IMG/VR virus record: IMGVR_UViG_3300047472_000054
Location: 1-45,505 of that record
DNA: 45,505 nucleotides
Strand: one strand, 5' to 3'
Source of the DNA: a virus
Of this stretch, positions 1 through 9,000 are shown one piece after another (positions within the stretch are counted from its first letter, which is position 1; every line of letters begins with the position of its first letter). The notes under the pieces were generated by a model. The model made no database searches. It was not told the DNA's origin and saw only the letters and a list, made by a program, of their open reading frames with translations. The translations under genes were made by a program, and so were the position numbers.

Positions 1-622
1 AGCTATTGACCGCACAACTCCAACCCTTCTCCCAAAGGCCGAAATGGTCGCTTAGATGCACGCCTTTGATGTTCCGATATTGCTTGGCATGGTTCGCTAG
101 GTTGGATTCAAACCGGGCATCATGATTACCCAAGGTCCAGATCTTGCGGGCTCGTCTGCTGGCCTTGGCGATGTCCTGAAGATGGTCTTGCGCGGCCTCG
201 ATCTCCTGCCACGGCTCCGGCGCACTTTCCCACATGATCGGGGCGTGCCGGCCAATTGAAGGGAAATCGAGTACATCGCCGTTGAGGATAACGACGCTGG
301 GTCTGAGGTCGTCGGCGAATTTCTTGAAGGCTCTAAGCGCCGTCGAGTTCTGGCCGGGCCAAATGTGGAAGTCTGAGCCCACCAGGATCGTGCCGTTCTT
401 GAGTTCTTGCTGAAGCCGATGAGGATATTTGGCTTCCAGGTAGGCCAGTGTCGGCGTGTGGATCGGCTCATCGTACTTGATTTCTAGCCGGCGCCTTCGG
501 TAGTTGACGTTCCGAACCGTTGTGCCGATGATCTTTGCTGCCTTCATAACCCCATGAGCTTTGACTGTCGCGAGAAAATCGGCGTCCGAGCATTTAGCGG
601 CCGGCAACCTAGACACCTCCAT
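1..622 (-). CDS. Calcineurin-like metallophosphoesterase with N-terminal HTH (partial, 3' end cut by window)
   Basis: The 207 visible codons carry the metallophosphoesterase signature: SDFH at residues 83-86, GDVLD at 115-119 and GNHD at 165-168, which bind the two metal ions in this family. Residues 14-46 (DADFLATVKAHG, then AAKIIGTTVRNVNYRRR) look like a helix-turn-helix. The ATG at 622 overlaps the end of the upstream gene by 14 bases and gives the complete HTH; a later ATG at 547 would cut it. It lies at the end of the late operon, after the lysis genes. The substrate (nucleic acid, nucleotide or phosphoprotein) cannot be told from sequence. The family call is firm, the function is inferred. 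Confidence 0.85.
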   Translation of the reverse strand, partial: MEVSRLPAAKCSDADFLATVKAHGVMKAAKIIGTTVRNVNYRRRRLEIKYDEPIHTPTLAYLEAKYPHRLQQELKNGTILVGSDFHIWPGQNSTALRAFKKFADDLRPSVVILNGDVLDFPSIGRHAPIMWESAPEPWQEIEAAQDHLQDIAKASRRARKIWTLGNHDARFESNLANHAKQYRNIKGVHLSDHFGLWEKGWSCAVNS

Positions 623-986
623 TTTGTACAAAGCACCATACGCCGCCATCGACCCTCAAAAAGACGACAGCGTGCCCCGATGGATTCCCGGCGTCCCACT
701 TGAGCTTTTCCTTCGGGATTTCGAATTCCTCGCCGATCTCACGATGTGGACGACCGAGAGGAGCATCAGGACGATCATCAGTAATCCGACAATACGTCTT
801 GCCATTTCGGACTGAGATATCATCGCACCAGTAAGCATCCGCCTCGCCGCAGCACGAAGCATTCGGGTTGTCCGGCTGCATCAGGGATTTGTACCACTGC
901 CGTATTGATGGATCTGAGCCTTCCCATTGGCCGGTGTCTCTCGCTTGTGCTGACAGGCAAAGAAAAAAGCCCGTGAGGGCCATCAT
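609..986 (-). CDS. Small secreted protein of unknown function
   Basis: 125 residues. It begins MMALTGFFLCLSAQA, a typical signal peptide with a likely cut after AQA, followed by a soluble acidic domain with a CC pair (NASCCGE) and three further cysteines, suggesting disulphides in the periplasm. I chose the ATG at 986 because it forms an ATGA overlap with the stop of the upstream gene at 983; the longer reading frame to 1037 lacks a signal peptide at its start. It sits among the lysis genes, so a periplasmic accessory role is possible, but I do not recognise the family. Confidence 0.7.
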   Translation of the reverse strand: MMALTGFFLCLSAQARDTGQWEGSDPSIRQWYKSLMQPDNPNASCCGEADAYWCDDISVRNGKTYCRITDDRPDAPLGRPHREIGEEFEIPKEKLKWDAGNPSGHAVVFLRVDGGVWCFVQNGGV

Positions 987-1159
987 CGCTTTAAGCACCG
1001 CTTCCCCTTCTCTATGTCCGCTTCGGAATAGCCCCACTTGCGAGCGAGACTGGTCATCTTCGTTTCACTCATGTACCGCGCGTACCAACGCACCTTGCTG
1101 CAATCGATGTCGGCGGGCTGAGTGGCGAGGAGCAGGATCAGGACTATCGATGCAGCCAT
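983..1159 (-). CDS. Small secreted protein near lysis genes
   Basis: 58 residues. The N-terminus MAASIVLILLLATQPADIDC is a signal peptide, possibly with a lipid-attachment or disulphide cysteine soon after. The mature part ends with a helical segment of the type KMTSLARKWGYSEADIEKGKRC. The ATG at 1159 overlaps the stop of the preceding gene, and the longer frame to 1189 adds only residues overlapping that gene. Short secreted proteins of this shape recur in lysis cassettes of rhizobial phages (my recollection of the family). No function is established. Confidence 0.65.
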   Translation of the reverse strand: MAASIVLILLLATQPADIDCSKVRWYARYMSETKMTSLARKWGYSEADIEKGKRCLKR

Positions 1160-1377
1160 TGATCCATCCCGTATTTGATGCCCTGCCACAGAAAGAAGAG
1201 GACGCCAGACGCAATAGAGCCACCGAGCCAGATGTAGGCGGCCGCCTTGCTCTTGAAGTCCTTGAGGACCTCCACCTCGGCTTCCAGCTTCTCAATGTGT
1301 TTCATGCGCTCTTCGATCGCGCCAAGACGCTCGTAAATGTCCAAAAGAATTGTGGTATCCGTCTTGTCGTGGTTCAT
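1144..1377 (-). CDS. Coiled-coil membrane protein, lysis cluster
   Basis: 77 residues. Residues 1-42 form a charged amphipathic helix rich in E, K and heptad leucines (a probable coiled coil). A single hydrophobic span follows at about 46-66 (AAAYIWLGGSIASGVLFFLW) and then a short basic tail. This C-terminally anchored topology resembles small holin-associated or pinholin-like proteins. It overlaps the upstream gene by four bases (ATGA), so the two are translationally coupled. A holin-partner role is inferred from position only. Confidence 0.75.
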   Translation of the reverse strand: MNHDKTDTTILLDIYERLGAIEERMKHIEKLEAEVEVLKDFKSKAAAYIWLGGSIASGVLFFLWQGIKYGMDQWLHR

Positions 1378-1757
1378 CGCTTGATGATCCGAGCAACGTT
1401 CTCGAAGCCGCGCTTCACGAAATAGAAGCTAATGATCAGGTTGGCAGCCCAGAGCGCCCAGCCGGTCAAAGGATCAGTGCTGCCGAGGCCCAAGACCTTG
1501 TCCCAAAGCAAAAGCTTGCTGTAGTAAAACAGCGTGACGTAAGCGAAGAGCTTTTCGACCTCCCAAGGATGCCCGATCTCGGCAATCTTGAGTTGGTTCT
1601 GCGCGTTCGTTTCTGCGGTCTGAGCTGCGATCTCGGTTGCGGCGAGATCGGCAGCGATCCGGTTATCGACGTTGCCTGCTTTGAGCTTTGCCTGGTAAGC
1701 TTCGATCAGCCCCTTGATGACCGGGCCACCAAGGAAGCTGATGATTGAAAGCCACAT
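1374..1757 (-). CDS. Putative holin (membrane protein)
   Basis: 127 residues. A hydrophobic N-terminus (about 1-20) is followed by an alanine-rich helix at about 30-60, then two hydrophobic spans at about 70-88 and 96-115 (WALWAANLIISFYFVKR) and a basic tail. Size, topology and position between the endolysin and the coiled-coil membrane protein fit a phage holin of the three-span class. No diagnostic motif exists for holins, so the assignment is contextual. It starts five bases after the next gene's stop codon and ends in an ATGA overlap. Confidence 0.65.
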   Translation of the reverse strand: MWLSIISFLGGPVIKGLIEAYQAKLKAGNVDNRIAADLAATEIAAQTAETNAQNQLKIAEIGHPWEVEKLFAYVTLFYYSKLLLWDKVLGLGSTDPLTGWALWAANLIISFYFVKRGFENVARIIKR

Positions 1758-1761
1758 CCGC

Positions 1762-2124
1762 TCAGTCCTTCGCCAGGCCGCGGATGCGCGCTAGAAGTGT
1801 GATGACCGAGATGCCGGTCAATGCATAGCCGAGGTACTGAGGATTGTCCTTGAGGATATCCATCACTTGCTGCTTCAGATTCAGGCTCGGATCGCCAAGC
1901 CATGTTCCGACCTGATCAACCAGCGCAAAGGCCGAGCCGATGCCACCGAGGACGTAGCTCCACAGGACCGTGAAGGAGTTGCCGCACATGGCCCAGACCT
2001 TCGCCCAAAAGCCATCCGCATTGTCATAGAACGATTTGAATGCGGGGATCTTGTGCAGAAGCGGACGAAGGATCAGCGCATACCCGACGACCATTCCGGG
2101 GGCGATGAGAATTAGCCAGAGCAT
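1762..2124 (-). CDS. Membrane protein, possible second holin or holin-like
   Basis: 120 residues with a hydrophobic N-terminal span (MLWLILIAPGMVVGYALIL), a second apolar segment around 48-70 and a third near the C-terminus (LGYALTGISVITLLARI). It lies directly downstream of the endolysin gene, with eight bases between them. With its neighbour it may make a holin/antiholin-like pair, but which one forms the lesion cannot be told. The start ATG at 2124 has an AGGAGG-like site (aggaggttttATG) upstream, supporting it. Confidence 0.6.
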   Translation of the reverse strand: MLWLILIAPGMVVGYALILRPLLHKIPAFKSFYDNADGFWAKVWAMCGNSFTVLWSYVLGGIGSAFALVDQVGTWLGDPSLNLKQQVMDILKDNPQYLGYALTGISVITLLARIRGLAKD

Positions 2125-2132
2125 AAAACCTC

Positions 2133-2918
2133 CTAAGCCTTCGCGTATGCGTCGGCGCGTTGCGAATGGATGATGGCGCTATGGATGAAGTAGGCTGCGA
2201 GGCAGATCATGAAGGCGCCGGCAGCACACAGCGCGACCTTGCCGCCAAGCGACATATGCGACCAGTCGAACGTTGGCAGAGCTACCCCAGTCCCGCCGCC
2301 AGACGTTGCGGCGCCGGTCCCGGCCTTCTGAGAGGCCTTCTTGGCTTTGGCGGACTCGTCGTCCAGTTTTTTGCGGGCGTCGGCTCCACTCATCTTGGCA
2401 CCGACTGAGAGCCACATGCGAACCGCAGCGGCCTCTCCCTGCGTGCAGCGTCGAGACCAGCCCTTGCCGAACCGCCAGAAGGTGGAAAGGCCCTGAAGGA
2501 ATGACAGGCGCGTCCGCCAGTACTTCTGGATGGCGGCGACCTTGTCCGGCGCGTCGTTCGCCGGCTTCACCACATCCGCGATGGACTTGGCCTGAATGCC
2601 TAGCGCCTTCCCGGCCCAGACAGGAGCGCGACCGACGCCGGAATTGATTGCGGCGTCAAGCACCGAGTAATCGAAGCCGGCCGGCAGATCATCGTACCGC
2701 ATCGGGTCGGCGTAATGCTTCTTGTAGATAAGCGCCGCGACCGCCTTCGGCATGTTCTTGACGTCGGGCGGCGTTGCATCCCGCTTCCAATACTTTCGAG
2801 CATCGAAAATCGTGATGCCCCAATTGGTTGCCCCACCAGGGTCCACAGGATCGTTCGTATAGCCGCCTTCGTCCGCAAACACGCGAACCATGGCTGCGTC
2901 GTAAGTTGCAGCTACCAT
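2133..2918 (-). CDS. Endolysin, glycoside hydrolase family 108 type, with C-terminal membrane anchor
   Basis: 261 residues. The N-terminal domain shows the GH108 (N-acetylmuramidase) signature: E17 in DEGGYTNDP followed by GGATNWGIT, and later YDDLPAGFDYSVLDAAINSG. GH108 enzymes cut the glycan strands of peptidoglycan, with the Glu of EGGY catalytic. Residues 95-165 match the companion peptidoglycan-binding part. An Ala/Lys-rich linker leads to a hydrophobic span near residues 228-252 (VALCAAGAFMICLAAYFIHS), so this endolysin may be membrane-tethered by its C-terminus, which is less common than an N-terminal signal-arrest anchor. Release would depend on the holin-like genes downstream. Confidence 0.88.
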   Translation of the reverse strand: MVAATYDAAMVRVFADEGGYTNDPVDPGGATNWGITIFDARKYWKRDATPPDVKNMPKAVAALIYKKHYADPMRYDDLPAGFDYSVLDAAINSGVGRAPVWAGKALGIQAKSIADVVKPANDAPDKVAAIQKYWRTRLSFLQGLSTFWRFGKGWSRRCTQGEAAAVRMWLSVGAKMSGADARKKLDDESAKAKKASQKAGTGAATSGGGTGVALPTFDWSHMSLGGKVALCAAGAFMICLAAYFIHSAIIHSQRADAYAKA

Positions 2919-2921
2919 GGG

Positions 2922-2951
2922 TTGACTGTCCTTGTGGTTGTGGTGTTAGAT
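2922..2951 (+). promoter_or_regulatory. Possible promoter for the isolated plus-strand gene
   Basis: TTGACT at 2922-2927 is followed after 17-18 bases by GTTAGA/TTAGAT at 2945-2951. The -35 is good and the -10 weak. It lies in the gap after the endolysin start and reads toward the small plus-strand ORF at 2976. Confidence 0.35.
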
Positions 2952-2975
2952 TCTTCCCGGCACGAGGAGTCCGGG

Positions 2976-3119
2976 ATGAAGTGGGTTATCGATCGCTCTA
3001 TGAATGCGGTGGCGAGGCTGTGGCGATTTTTTGCGCCAAGGGCAGAACCAGAGCCAAACACACCCGCCAAAACCGCGGAAGAAGTAGCGAGGCTGGAGCG
3101 CGAGCACGGAATTTACTAA
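2976..3119 (+). CDS. Small plus-strand ORF inside the minus-strand late operon (possible moron)
   Basis: 47 residues starting MKWVIDRSMNAVARLWRFF, with a Pro/Glu-rich middle and a charged helical C-terminus ending EREHGIY. A GAGGAG ribosome-binding site lies seven bases before the ATG and a possible promoter is at 2922-2951. The gap between the endolysin and tailspike genes holds no minus-strand gene, so this is the only coding candidate there. Its stop overlaps the tailspike stop tail-to-tail (shared CTAA). The amphipathic N-terminus could bind a membrane. An independently promoted gene against the late direction is typical of morons expressed in lysogens, but that is inference. Confidence 0.5.
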   Translation: MKWVIDRSMNAVARLWRFFAPRAEPEPNTPAKTAEEVARLEREHGIY

Positions 3120-4597
3120 CAGTGCGTAACTTGGCCCATCCAATTTGTGGTAAATGAAGCGCCTGGAGTGGCCGCACACCCAACCGCCTGAGCGGCCTGC
3201 GATTGCGACGTCGAGAACGTGCCGCTGAAGGTGTTGCCCGACACGGCCACGGCCGATTGGCCGATCACCGTTGCTACACCATTCGTCACGGTTCCGACGA
3301 TGAAGCGATTGTTTTGCGCCGTGCTGGCTGTAGAAGAACCGAAATCAAACACCGCCGTCCCATTGCCCATATTGACATAGTTTTTGTCGATATTGACTTG
3401 GTTAGCCGCAGCAGCACTGAAGTCCACCATCTTGCTCATGGTGCCGGCTCCAGCGAAGGTATTGCCGACGATGTTGATCATAACCGGATTAGCGGCGCTA
3501 CCATTGTGTTTGATTGCGCCCGAACTTGTGGCGCTGCCTCCGGTGTTGTTGAGCGTGAAGTAGTTGTTGAGGATATCGATTCCGGCGACCGTCCCGCCAA
3601 GTTCGATCGCGAAGGAGTTAGCTTCGTCTTCGATATAGTTGTCACGGAACACAACCTTCGAGGTCGTGTCGAAATGGATGGCATTCGCGGTGTTACTTGT
3701 GCCGGGGTGGCGCTCGAAGCGTGAGTTGGAGACGAAATGACCGCTACCGCTGGTAATGCTCAGGGCCAATGCTGCGTAGCCGTTGAAAAACACATGATCA
3801 ACAAAGATGGCCTGAGCGAACGCAATGCCTTGCGGGTTGATCGACAGACATACAGTCGAGCAGTTAGCTATAACCGTGCCGCCAATGAAGTGGACGCTGT
3901 AGCTCCCGCCGCTTGAAACCGTGTTCGACGTAACGCGCACAGTCTCACTGCCGCCACTCATGTAAACGTTGTTGAAGACAATGTTCTGCTCAACATCCTG
4001 AACCTGGACTATGCGCGAGCAGGATGCCGAGCAGACCAAGCCGATATTCTGGAGAAAGATGCCAGTTGCATTCGCGCCAGATGACGGGCCGACGGTAAGG
4101 CCAATGCTTACGCCAGTGTATGTCAGGATGCTTGAGCCCGGGCCTTCTCCGGCGAAGGAGCACCCTGACGCGGAGATCTGCCCCGCGGTCGCGAACTGGT
4201 AGTTGCCTGCCGGGACCCAGATCAGGCCGGGGTTTAACGCGCACGCGGCAATAGCCGCCGCTATTGCAATCGAATTGCGCTGGGCCGTGTCGGCGCCAGA
4301 CACGGCCCCATACGTCGTGATATTGTAGGTCGGGACCCCGGCTTTGGTGATAGTCGCGACGCCGCTGGCGGCAATCGAAATATCGCCAGTGATCGTCTTG
4401 CACAACGGGTTTGCCGCTGTTTGCCCAATCGGAAATTGACCGCCGCTGCAAAGCAGCGACCCAAACCCCTGCACGCCGGCCCCCTTGCCGATCGCAAAAG
4501 CACGATTGGTGACAGTGCCGCCCTGCTGCGCCTGTACAGGAGCAATAAAAAAGGCCGCCGAAGCGACCAAAGAGACCAGCCTATTTAGAGATTTCAT
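3116..4597 (-). CDS. Tailspike-like beta-helix protein with N-terminal signal-peptide-like segment
   Basis: 493 residues. After residue about 105, NITTYGAVSGADTAQ and then IWVPAGNYQF match the start of the pectate-lyase/right-handed beta-helix fold (D-G-V-x-D-T and P-x-G-x-Y elements) found in tailspikes and receptor-destroying depolymerases. Repeated N-N and F-x-N turns follow down to the C-terminus. The ATG at 4597 gives an ATGA overlap with the upstream gene; the frame continues to 4741 but only as basic, low-quality sequence. Unusually, the chosen start gives MKSLNRLVSLVASAAFFIAP then VQAQQ, a convincing signal peptide, which virion proteins normally lack. Receptor polysaccharide is the likely target. 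Confidence 0.75.
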   Translation of the reverse strand: MKSLNRLVSLVASAAFFIAPVQAQQGGTVTNRAFAIGKGAGVQGFGSLLCSGGQFPIGQTAANPLCKTITGDISIAASGVATITKAGVPTYNITTYGAVSGADTAQRNSIAIAAAIAACALNPGLIWVPAGNYQFATAGQISASGCSFAGEGPGSSILTYTGVSIGLTVGPSSGANATGIFLQNIGLVCSASCSRIVQVQDVEQNIVFNNVYMSGGSETVRVTSNTVSSGGSYSVHFIGGTVIANCSTVCLSINPQGIAFAQAIFVDHVFFNGYAALALSITSGSGHFVSNSRFERHPGTSNTANAIHFDTTSKVVFRDNYIEDEANSFAIELGGTVAGIDILNNYFTLNNTGGSATSSGAIKHNGSAANPVMINIVGNTFAGAGTMSKMVDFSAAAANQVNIDKNYVNMGNGTAVFDFGSSTASTAQNNRFIVGTVTNGVATVIGQSAVAVSGNTFSGTFSTSQSQAAQAVGCAATPGASFTTNWMGQVTHC

Positions 4598-4947
4598 ACG
4601 GCGTAACCAGTTCCTGGCAAAGGGGTAAGGCGGAGACTTCCGTTGCTGCTGGCAATCGTCCAGCTTGTTAGCCCTCCGGGCAAAATGTCTGAGCCAGATA
4701 GAACGATCGTAATGTTGTTGGTGTCGGCGTCGCCTTTCCAATCTGAGATCAGAACGTCGCCTTCTTTCGAGGTTGAGGTTGGCATGACGAGCGTTGTTGC
4801 GCTCCCGACCGTCTTGTTGACGCGGACGGTTCTGGAGAACGTTCCGACAGCGACCGATGATCCTGAGATGATCTCCTGATCCGTGTCTCCACTTGCTGGG
4901 GGGGCACCAACGGCGACAGTGCGCCCAAGGCGGTCTATGATTGCCAT
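4594..4947 (-). CDS. Small virion-associated protein between tail fibre and tailspike
   Basis: 117 residues, rich in T, S, G and V with alternating beta-strand patterns (TFSRTVRVNKTVGSATTLVM and TNNITIVLSGSDILPGG). It starts MAIIDRLGRTVAVGAPP immediately after the tail-fibre stop (one-base overlap) and overlaps the tailspike start by four bases. Composition and position suggest a small tail fibre or spike-base beta domain. I do not recognise the family. Confidence 0.65.
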   Translation of the reverse strand: MAIIDRLGRTVAVGAPPASGDTDQEIISGSSVAVGTFSRTVRVNKTVGSATTLVMPTSTSKEGDVLISDWKGDADTNNITIVLSGSDILPGGLTSWTIASSNGSLRLTPLPGTGYAV

Positions 4948-6029
4948 CAGAGTTTGATCATCGCGTTCAAGTGTACCGTTGGTTGCTCGATTGAAAACGC
5001 TGTGCTCGACCCGCCCTGGGCTGTACCGGCGAAGGTCGATGTCGCCTGCGTGCTTGTGATAGCTGGCGCCGACGTGCCAAACGCACCTCCGGGTGCGCTA
5101 TTGGCGACAACATTGCCGATATTCTTGAGAATGTTCGGGCTACCGCTGTCAGAGGTAAGCGTGCTCGTAATCGCGCCGTTCGTGATCGTTCCTGCCGGCG
5201 TATACGGCGGCAGGTTAGAAGTGCCCAGCGTAGCTGTCTCAGCGCCCGCCGTTACGCCAAGGGCGCGAGAAGTCAGTCCCGACCCCGCGCCAGCAAATGC
5301 TAGGGCTCGCCCGAGCACCTTCGGAAGCGCAATGCGGCAATGGTTGGCCCATGCCGTTGCTGCGTTGACCTGCGCGGCTCGCGTTGTGCCGGCGCCGGCA
5401 CTGGTCGTGATAGCCGCGTTGGCATCAACAAAGTTGTTGTACATCAGCGTGAACAAGGCGAGAGCTGCGACGTTGGCATAGGTAGCGCCAGAACTCGCGT
5501 CTCCAATCGTGCCGTCGTCGAACATCCGCCAGCCACTATCGGCCGCCGTCTTGATAGTGAACTTGATATCGCCGGTCGTGAACGTGAAACTTGCCGCAGT
5601 AACAGCAGAAGCAGCCGCGGCCGTAGCAGATGCCGAAGCAGCAGCCGCCGAAGCTGCGGCAGAGGCTGCCCCAGTCGCCGTGAAGACAATCGACGTACTG
5701 TCAATCGTAATGTCACCGGCAGTCGCGACATAGTATTCGTTCAAGGCGTTCACCGAACCCGACGTGACGAATACCAAAGTCCCCGTCACAACATCATAGG
5801 CGCCGTCAAAATCCTTGGTGCGCAGCCAGTTCCCTGAAGACGCCTCATAGATGCCGTTCTGTGCGCCGTTCGTCTGGTTCTTGACAAGAACACGGTCATG
5901 CTCGGCGACCGTCACGCCATCGATCGCCTGCAATCCAGACAGCGTAATGTTGGCCGTGGTCGCAACGCGGCATGGCGCCTTGACCGCGGTCCCTTCGGCC
6001 ACGGAATATCGTCGGTCAATCAATGTCAT
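4947..6029 (-). CDS. Tail fibre / tail-collar-like protein
   Basis: 360 residues. Residues 1-115 resemble the N-terminal fibre module with GLQAIDGVTVAEHDRVLVKN and NGIYEASSGNW, a common phage fibre domain. An alanine/serine coiled-coil-like stretch follows at about 118-148 (ASAAAASASATAAAASAV), then a C-terminal part ending EQPTVHLNAMIKL, which matches the conserved end of tail-collar fibre domains (Q-P-x-x-x-L-N-x-x-I-K). The typical metal-binding His-x-His of the collar is not evident. It acts at the distal tail in host recognition. Confidence 0.75.
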   Translation of the reverse strand: MTLIDRRYSVAEGTAVKAPCRVATTANITLSGLQAIDGVTVAEHDRVLVKNQTNGAQNGIYEASSGNWLRTKDFDGAYDVVTGTLVFVTSGSVNALNEYYVATAGDITIDSTSIVFTATGAASAAASAAAASASATAAAASAVTAASFTFTTGDIKFTIKTAADSGWRMFDDGTIGDASSGATYANVAALALFTLMYNNFVDANAAITTSAGAGTTRAAQVNAATAWANHCRIALPKVLGRALAFAGAGSGLTSRALGVTAGAETATLGTSNLPPYTPAGTITNGAITSTLTSDSGSPNILKNIGNVVANSAPGGAFGTSAPAITSTQATSTFAGTAQGGSSTAFSIEQPTVHLNAMIKL

Positions 6030-9000
6030 TAATTCAGCTTCGCCCTTTTGGCGTCGTTGGCCTTCTTCATGATCTCAGGGTTCTGCATCATGATCAGGGA
6101 CCGGGCCATTTCGCGCGACTGCGTAATGGTGTTCGTCATCAGTTCCTTGCGTGTCGATTCCGGCATCTGGTCGAAGCCCGGCATGGACACGATGGCATTC
6201 AATCGAACCTTGGCTGTGCGTCCGGCAATGCGCGCGAAGTCGTCGTACTGCTGGTCGGTCAATTCAACGCCGCGGATCTTGCGATCGACCTTACCTGGGT
6301 AATAGCCGGCGGCGAGAAGCGCCTTGTTCACCGGGTCGTTCTTGAGACGGCTTTCGACAATCGGACTCACCAGGTCGGGACCGAGGCCCCCTTCGCGAAC
6401 AACAGGCTCGCCCCAGACATCACGCTTGGGCATCAGGGTCTGAGACAGGCCGGGAATACGGGCCTTCAGGCCGTCCACAACAGTCCGCGCCTCACGCACG
6501 ATCGGGTCAATCGCCTGGGCCGTCTGCGCCGAGATCGCGGGAACGACCGTTCCTGACAGGCTCTTGATGTAGCCCTTGCCGTAACGCTCGGGATCGGTCA
6601 CGGCCTGGATCAGATCGGATGGGCCTTTAAGCGAGGCGCGCTCTAGAATGTTCTTGCTCACCGCCCCGAAGATCAGCGCCATCAGGTGCTGCTTTTCGGT
6701 GTCCTTGGCGCCGGCCGCTTGATTGATCTCCCATGCATCAGCAACTGTGCCGAGGATGATCGAGAATGGGTCGAGGCGATTATAGCGGTAGTACATATCG
6801 CCGATCTTGACGCTGTAGTCCTGCCAGCCATTGGCGCGCATGATCGCCTTCTGCTTGGAATCGGCAGGTCCGCCGCCCGTGATCAGGCCCTGCGAGGCCA
6901 TCTCAAGAGCGGCCACGCCAACCATAGTCCCGAGCGTGATACGAGCGATCTGGGTATCCCGCGCGACGTTGCCGTTCTTACCAGAGAGATTGTCACGGAC
7001 CTCGCGGGAAAACACACCGAGAGGTGAACGTTCGCCGGCATATTTGAGCAGGTTGATCGGCGTGCGAACGAACGGAACAACCAGCTTCGCAAGGATGTGG
7101 CTATTGGAAAAGTTCTGGACCGAACGGCCGACATTGCCGAGCGGCGTTTGGAAGGTCTGGTACTCCGCGACCTTTTTTGCCGCAGCAATCATCTCATCGG
7201 TCGGGTTGGCCGACAACTCCGCGACCCGCGCGTTCATGCGCTCAGTCGGAAGGCCTTCCTTTGAAGCGATGGCATAGGCTTGGCGGTTGATGTCGCCACG
7301 ATAGGCCACCGACTTGAAGAACTCATCTTCCGCCGTCAGCATCCGAAGGGGGATGCGGGCTTGCTCTCCGCCGATCTGGCGTTCCTTGCCGAACAGGTTG
7401 ACCGTTGCAGAAGGCAAGGCACGGGGATTGTACTGCTCAGCCTGTCGTGTCGTGGTAAGCTGACCCTCGCCGGTCTTGTATGCCTTGTAGGCAGCAACTA
7501 CGCCCTCGCGAGAGCCCTGCACCATGCCGAACAGCTCGGCCGCGGCCTCACCCGGCAGAACGCGGTCCTTGGAGCCCGTGATCAGACTTCGCGCCTTGCC
7601 GACCCCCGAAGCCGCCAGCGTCTCCAGCGGGCGCCAGAGGCCAGAGATGGTGTTGCCCATGATGTTGGCGAGGTGGGTCTTTGGACCTGACAGAAGCGCG
7701 GACATCCACGCCTCAATGACCATGTCCTTCAGGCTTGGCTTGATCGTGTCGTTGACGAACTTCGAAACCTGGGCCGGTGTGTCCAACTGCATGCCGAGCT
7801 GGGCTTCGCGCTGCAACTGGAACAGGGTCTTGCCGGTCGCGCCCTTCAGAAAGGCGTCAATCTGGCCCGCTTCCTGCTGGCCTTCAAGCTTACGAAACGC
7901 CCGGAGAGCCCGGCCGGCTTCAGCCGTGAGACCAGCAACCTGTTCCTGGATCATCCGATGGCGCTGCTTGGCTTCGGCATAGGCCATTACGTCGGCCTCT
8001 GCGCCGTTGGCGGCCTTCGCCATGGCGTCGCGCACATGGGTAGCTGATTGGATCAGGAGCTTACGGGCCGCCATGATCTGTTCGGCGTTGAAAGCCTCGC
8101 CCAGCTTACGCCGGTTCAGCGTGCCTTCGTCCATGCCGAGCGCGTCGGCGAGTTCGAGCACCTGCCCGTCCGTCACCACGCCGCGGCGAGCGTCAATGAA
8201 TTCGTTGTTGGCGGTTGCGGCGTCGCGGATGACCTGAGATACATCTTCAGGCGTCGAAAGGTTGTCGAGCCGGATATTCCCGGCTTTATCGACCAGCGGG
8301 CTTTCGGTCTTGAACGGCTCTTGCGCGCTTACCGGGACTTCTGTTCGAGGCTGAGCTGATGGTCCAACGCTTTCTGCCGGAGCTGCACTTCCGCCCTCGC
8401 CGACCGCTCCAGTTGCTTGATCGTTTCCAGCTTCTTGGGGTCGTGCGGCTTCATTGCCATCACGGACAGGTTGCGGACCTCCCGCTTCGCGTCGGTCAGT
8501 TTTTGACGCAATTCCTTCGAGCCGGGCATCATGTTCCTCGGGGATGTGCTGCGCCGCCAGCCTATCACGTTCCTGCTGGATTGTCTCCGCTACAGGATGG
8601 GCGGCTTCCGGCGTCGTGTGCAGCGCATCCGCTTCATGGATGTCCGCAAAGTTCTTCGGCGCCTCTGGCTCGATTTTAACCTGTTCGGGCTTGAGCGCAA
8701 TCAGCCGGTCGAAAACACCCCGGATTTCGTTGTTGACCGGGGATTTCAGCCGATCGACGGTCTGATAGATCTTGGTCAGCCAGTTCTTGAACTTCTCGAA
8801 CACGCGTGCGAGGCCTTGAGTAGGGGCCTTACCTTCCATCATGTAACGCTCGAACCCACGGGCGAACTGCTCATGATGGCGGGTTTTGATGTCGGAAGCC
8901 TTCTCCACCCCGAGCCAGTCGAGGACCGATTTGGAATCCGCCAGCAGGCTCTCTGGAGCTTTGGTGTGCTGAGCATCCCGCATCAGTTCTTCCAGCCACT

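Noticed and set aside
97-471. 124-codon minus-strand frame
   Set aside because: Out of frame with the metallophosphoesterase, whose motifs are clear in the other frame.
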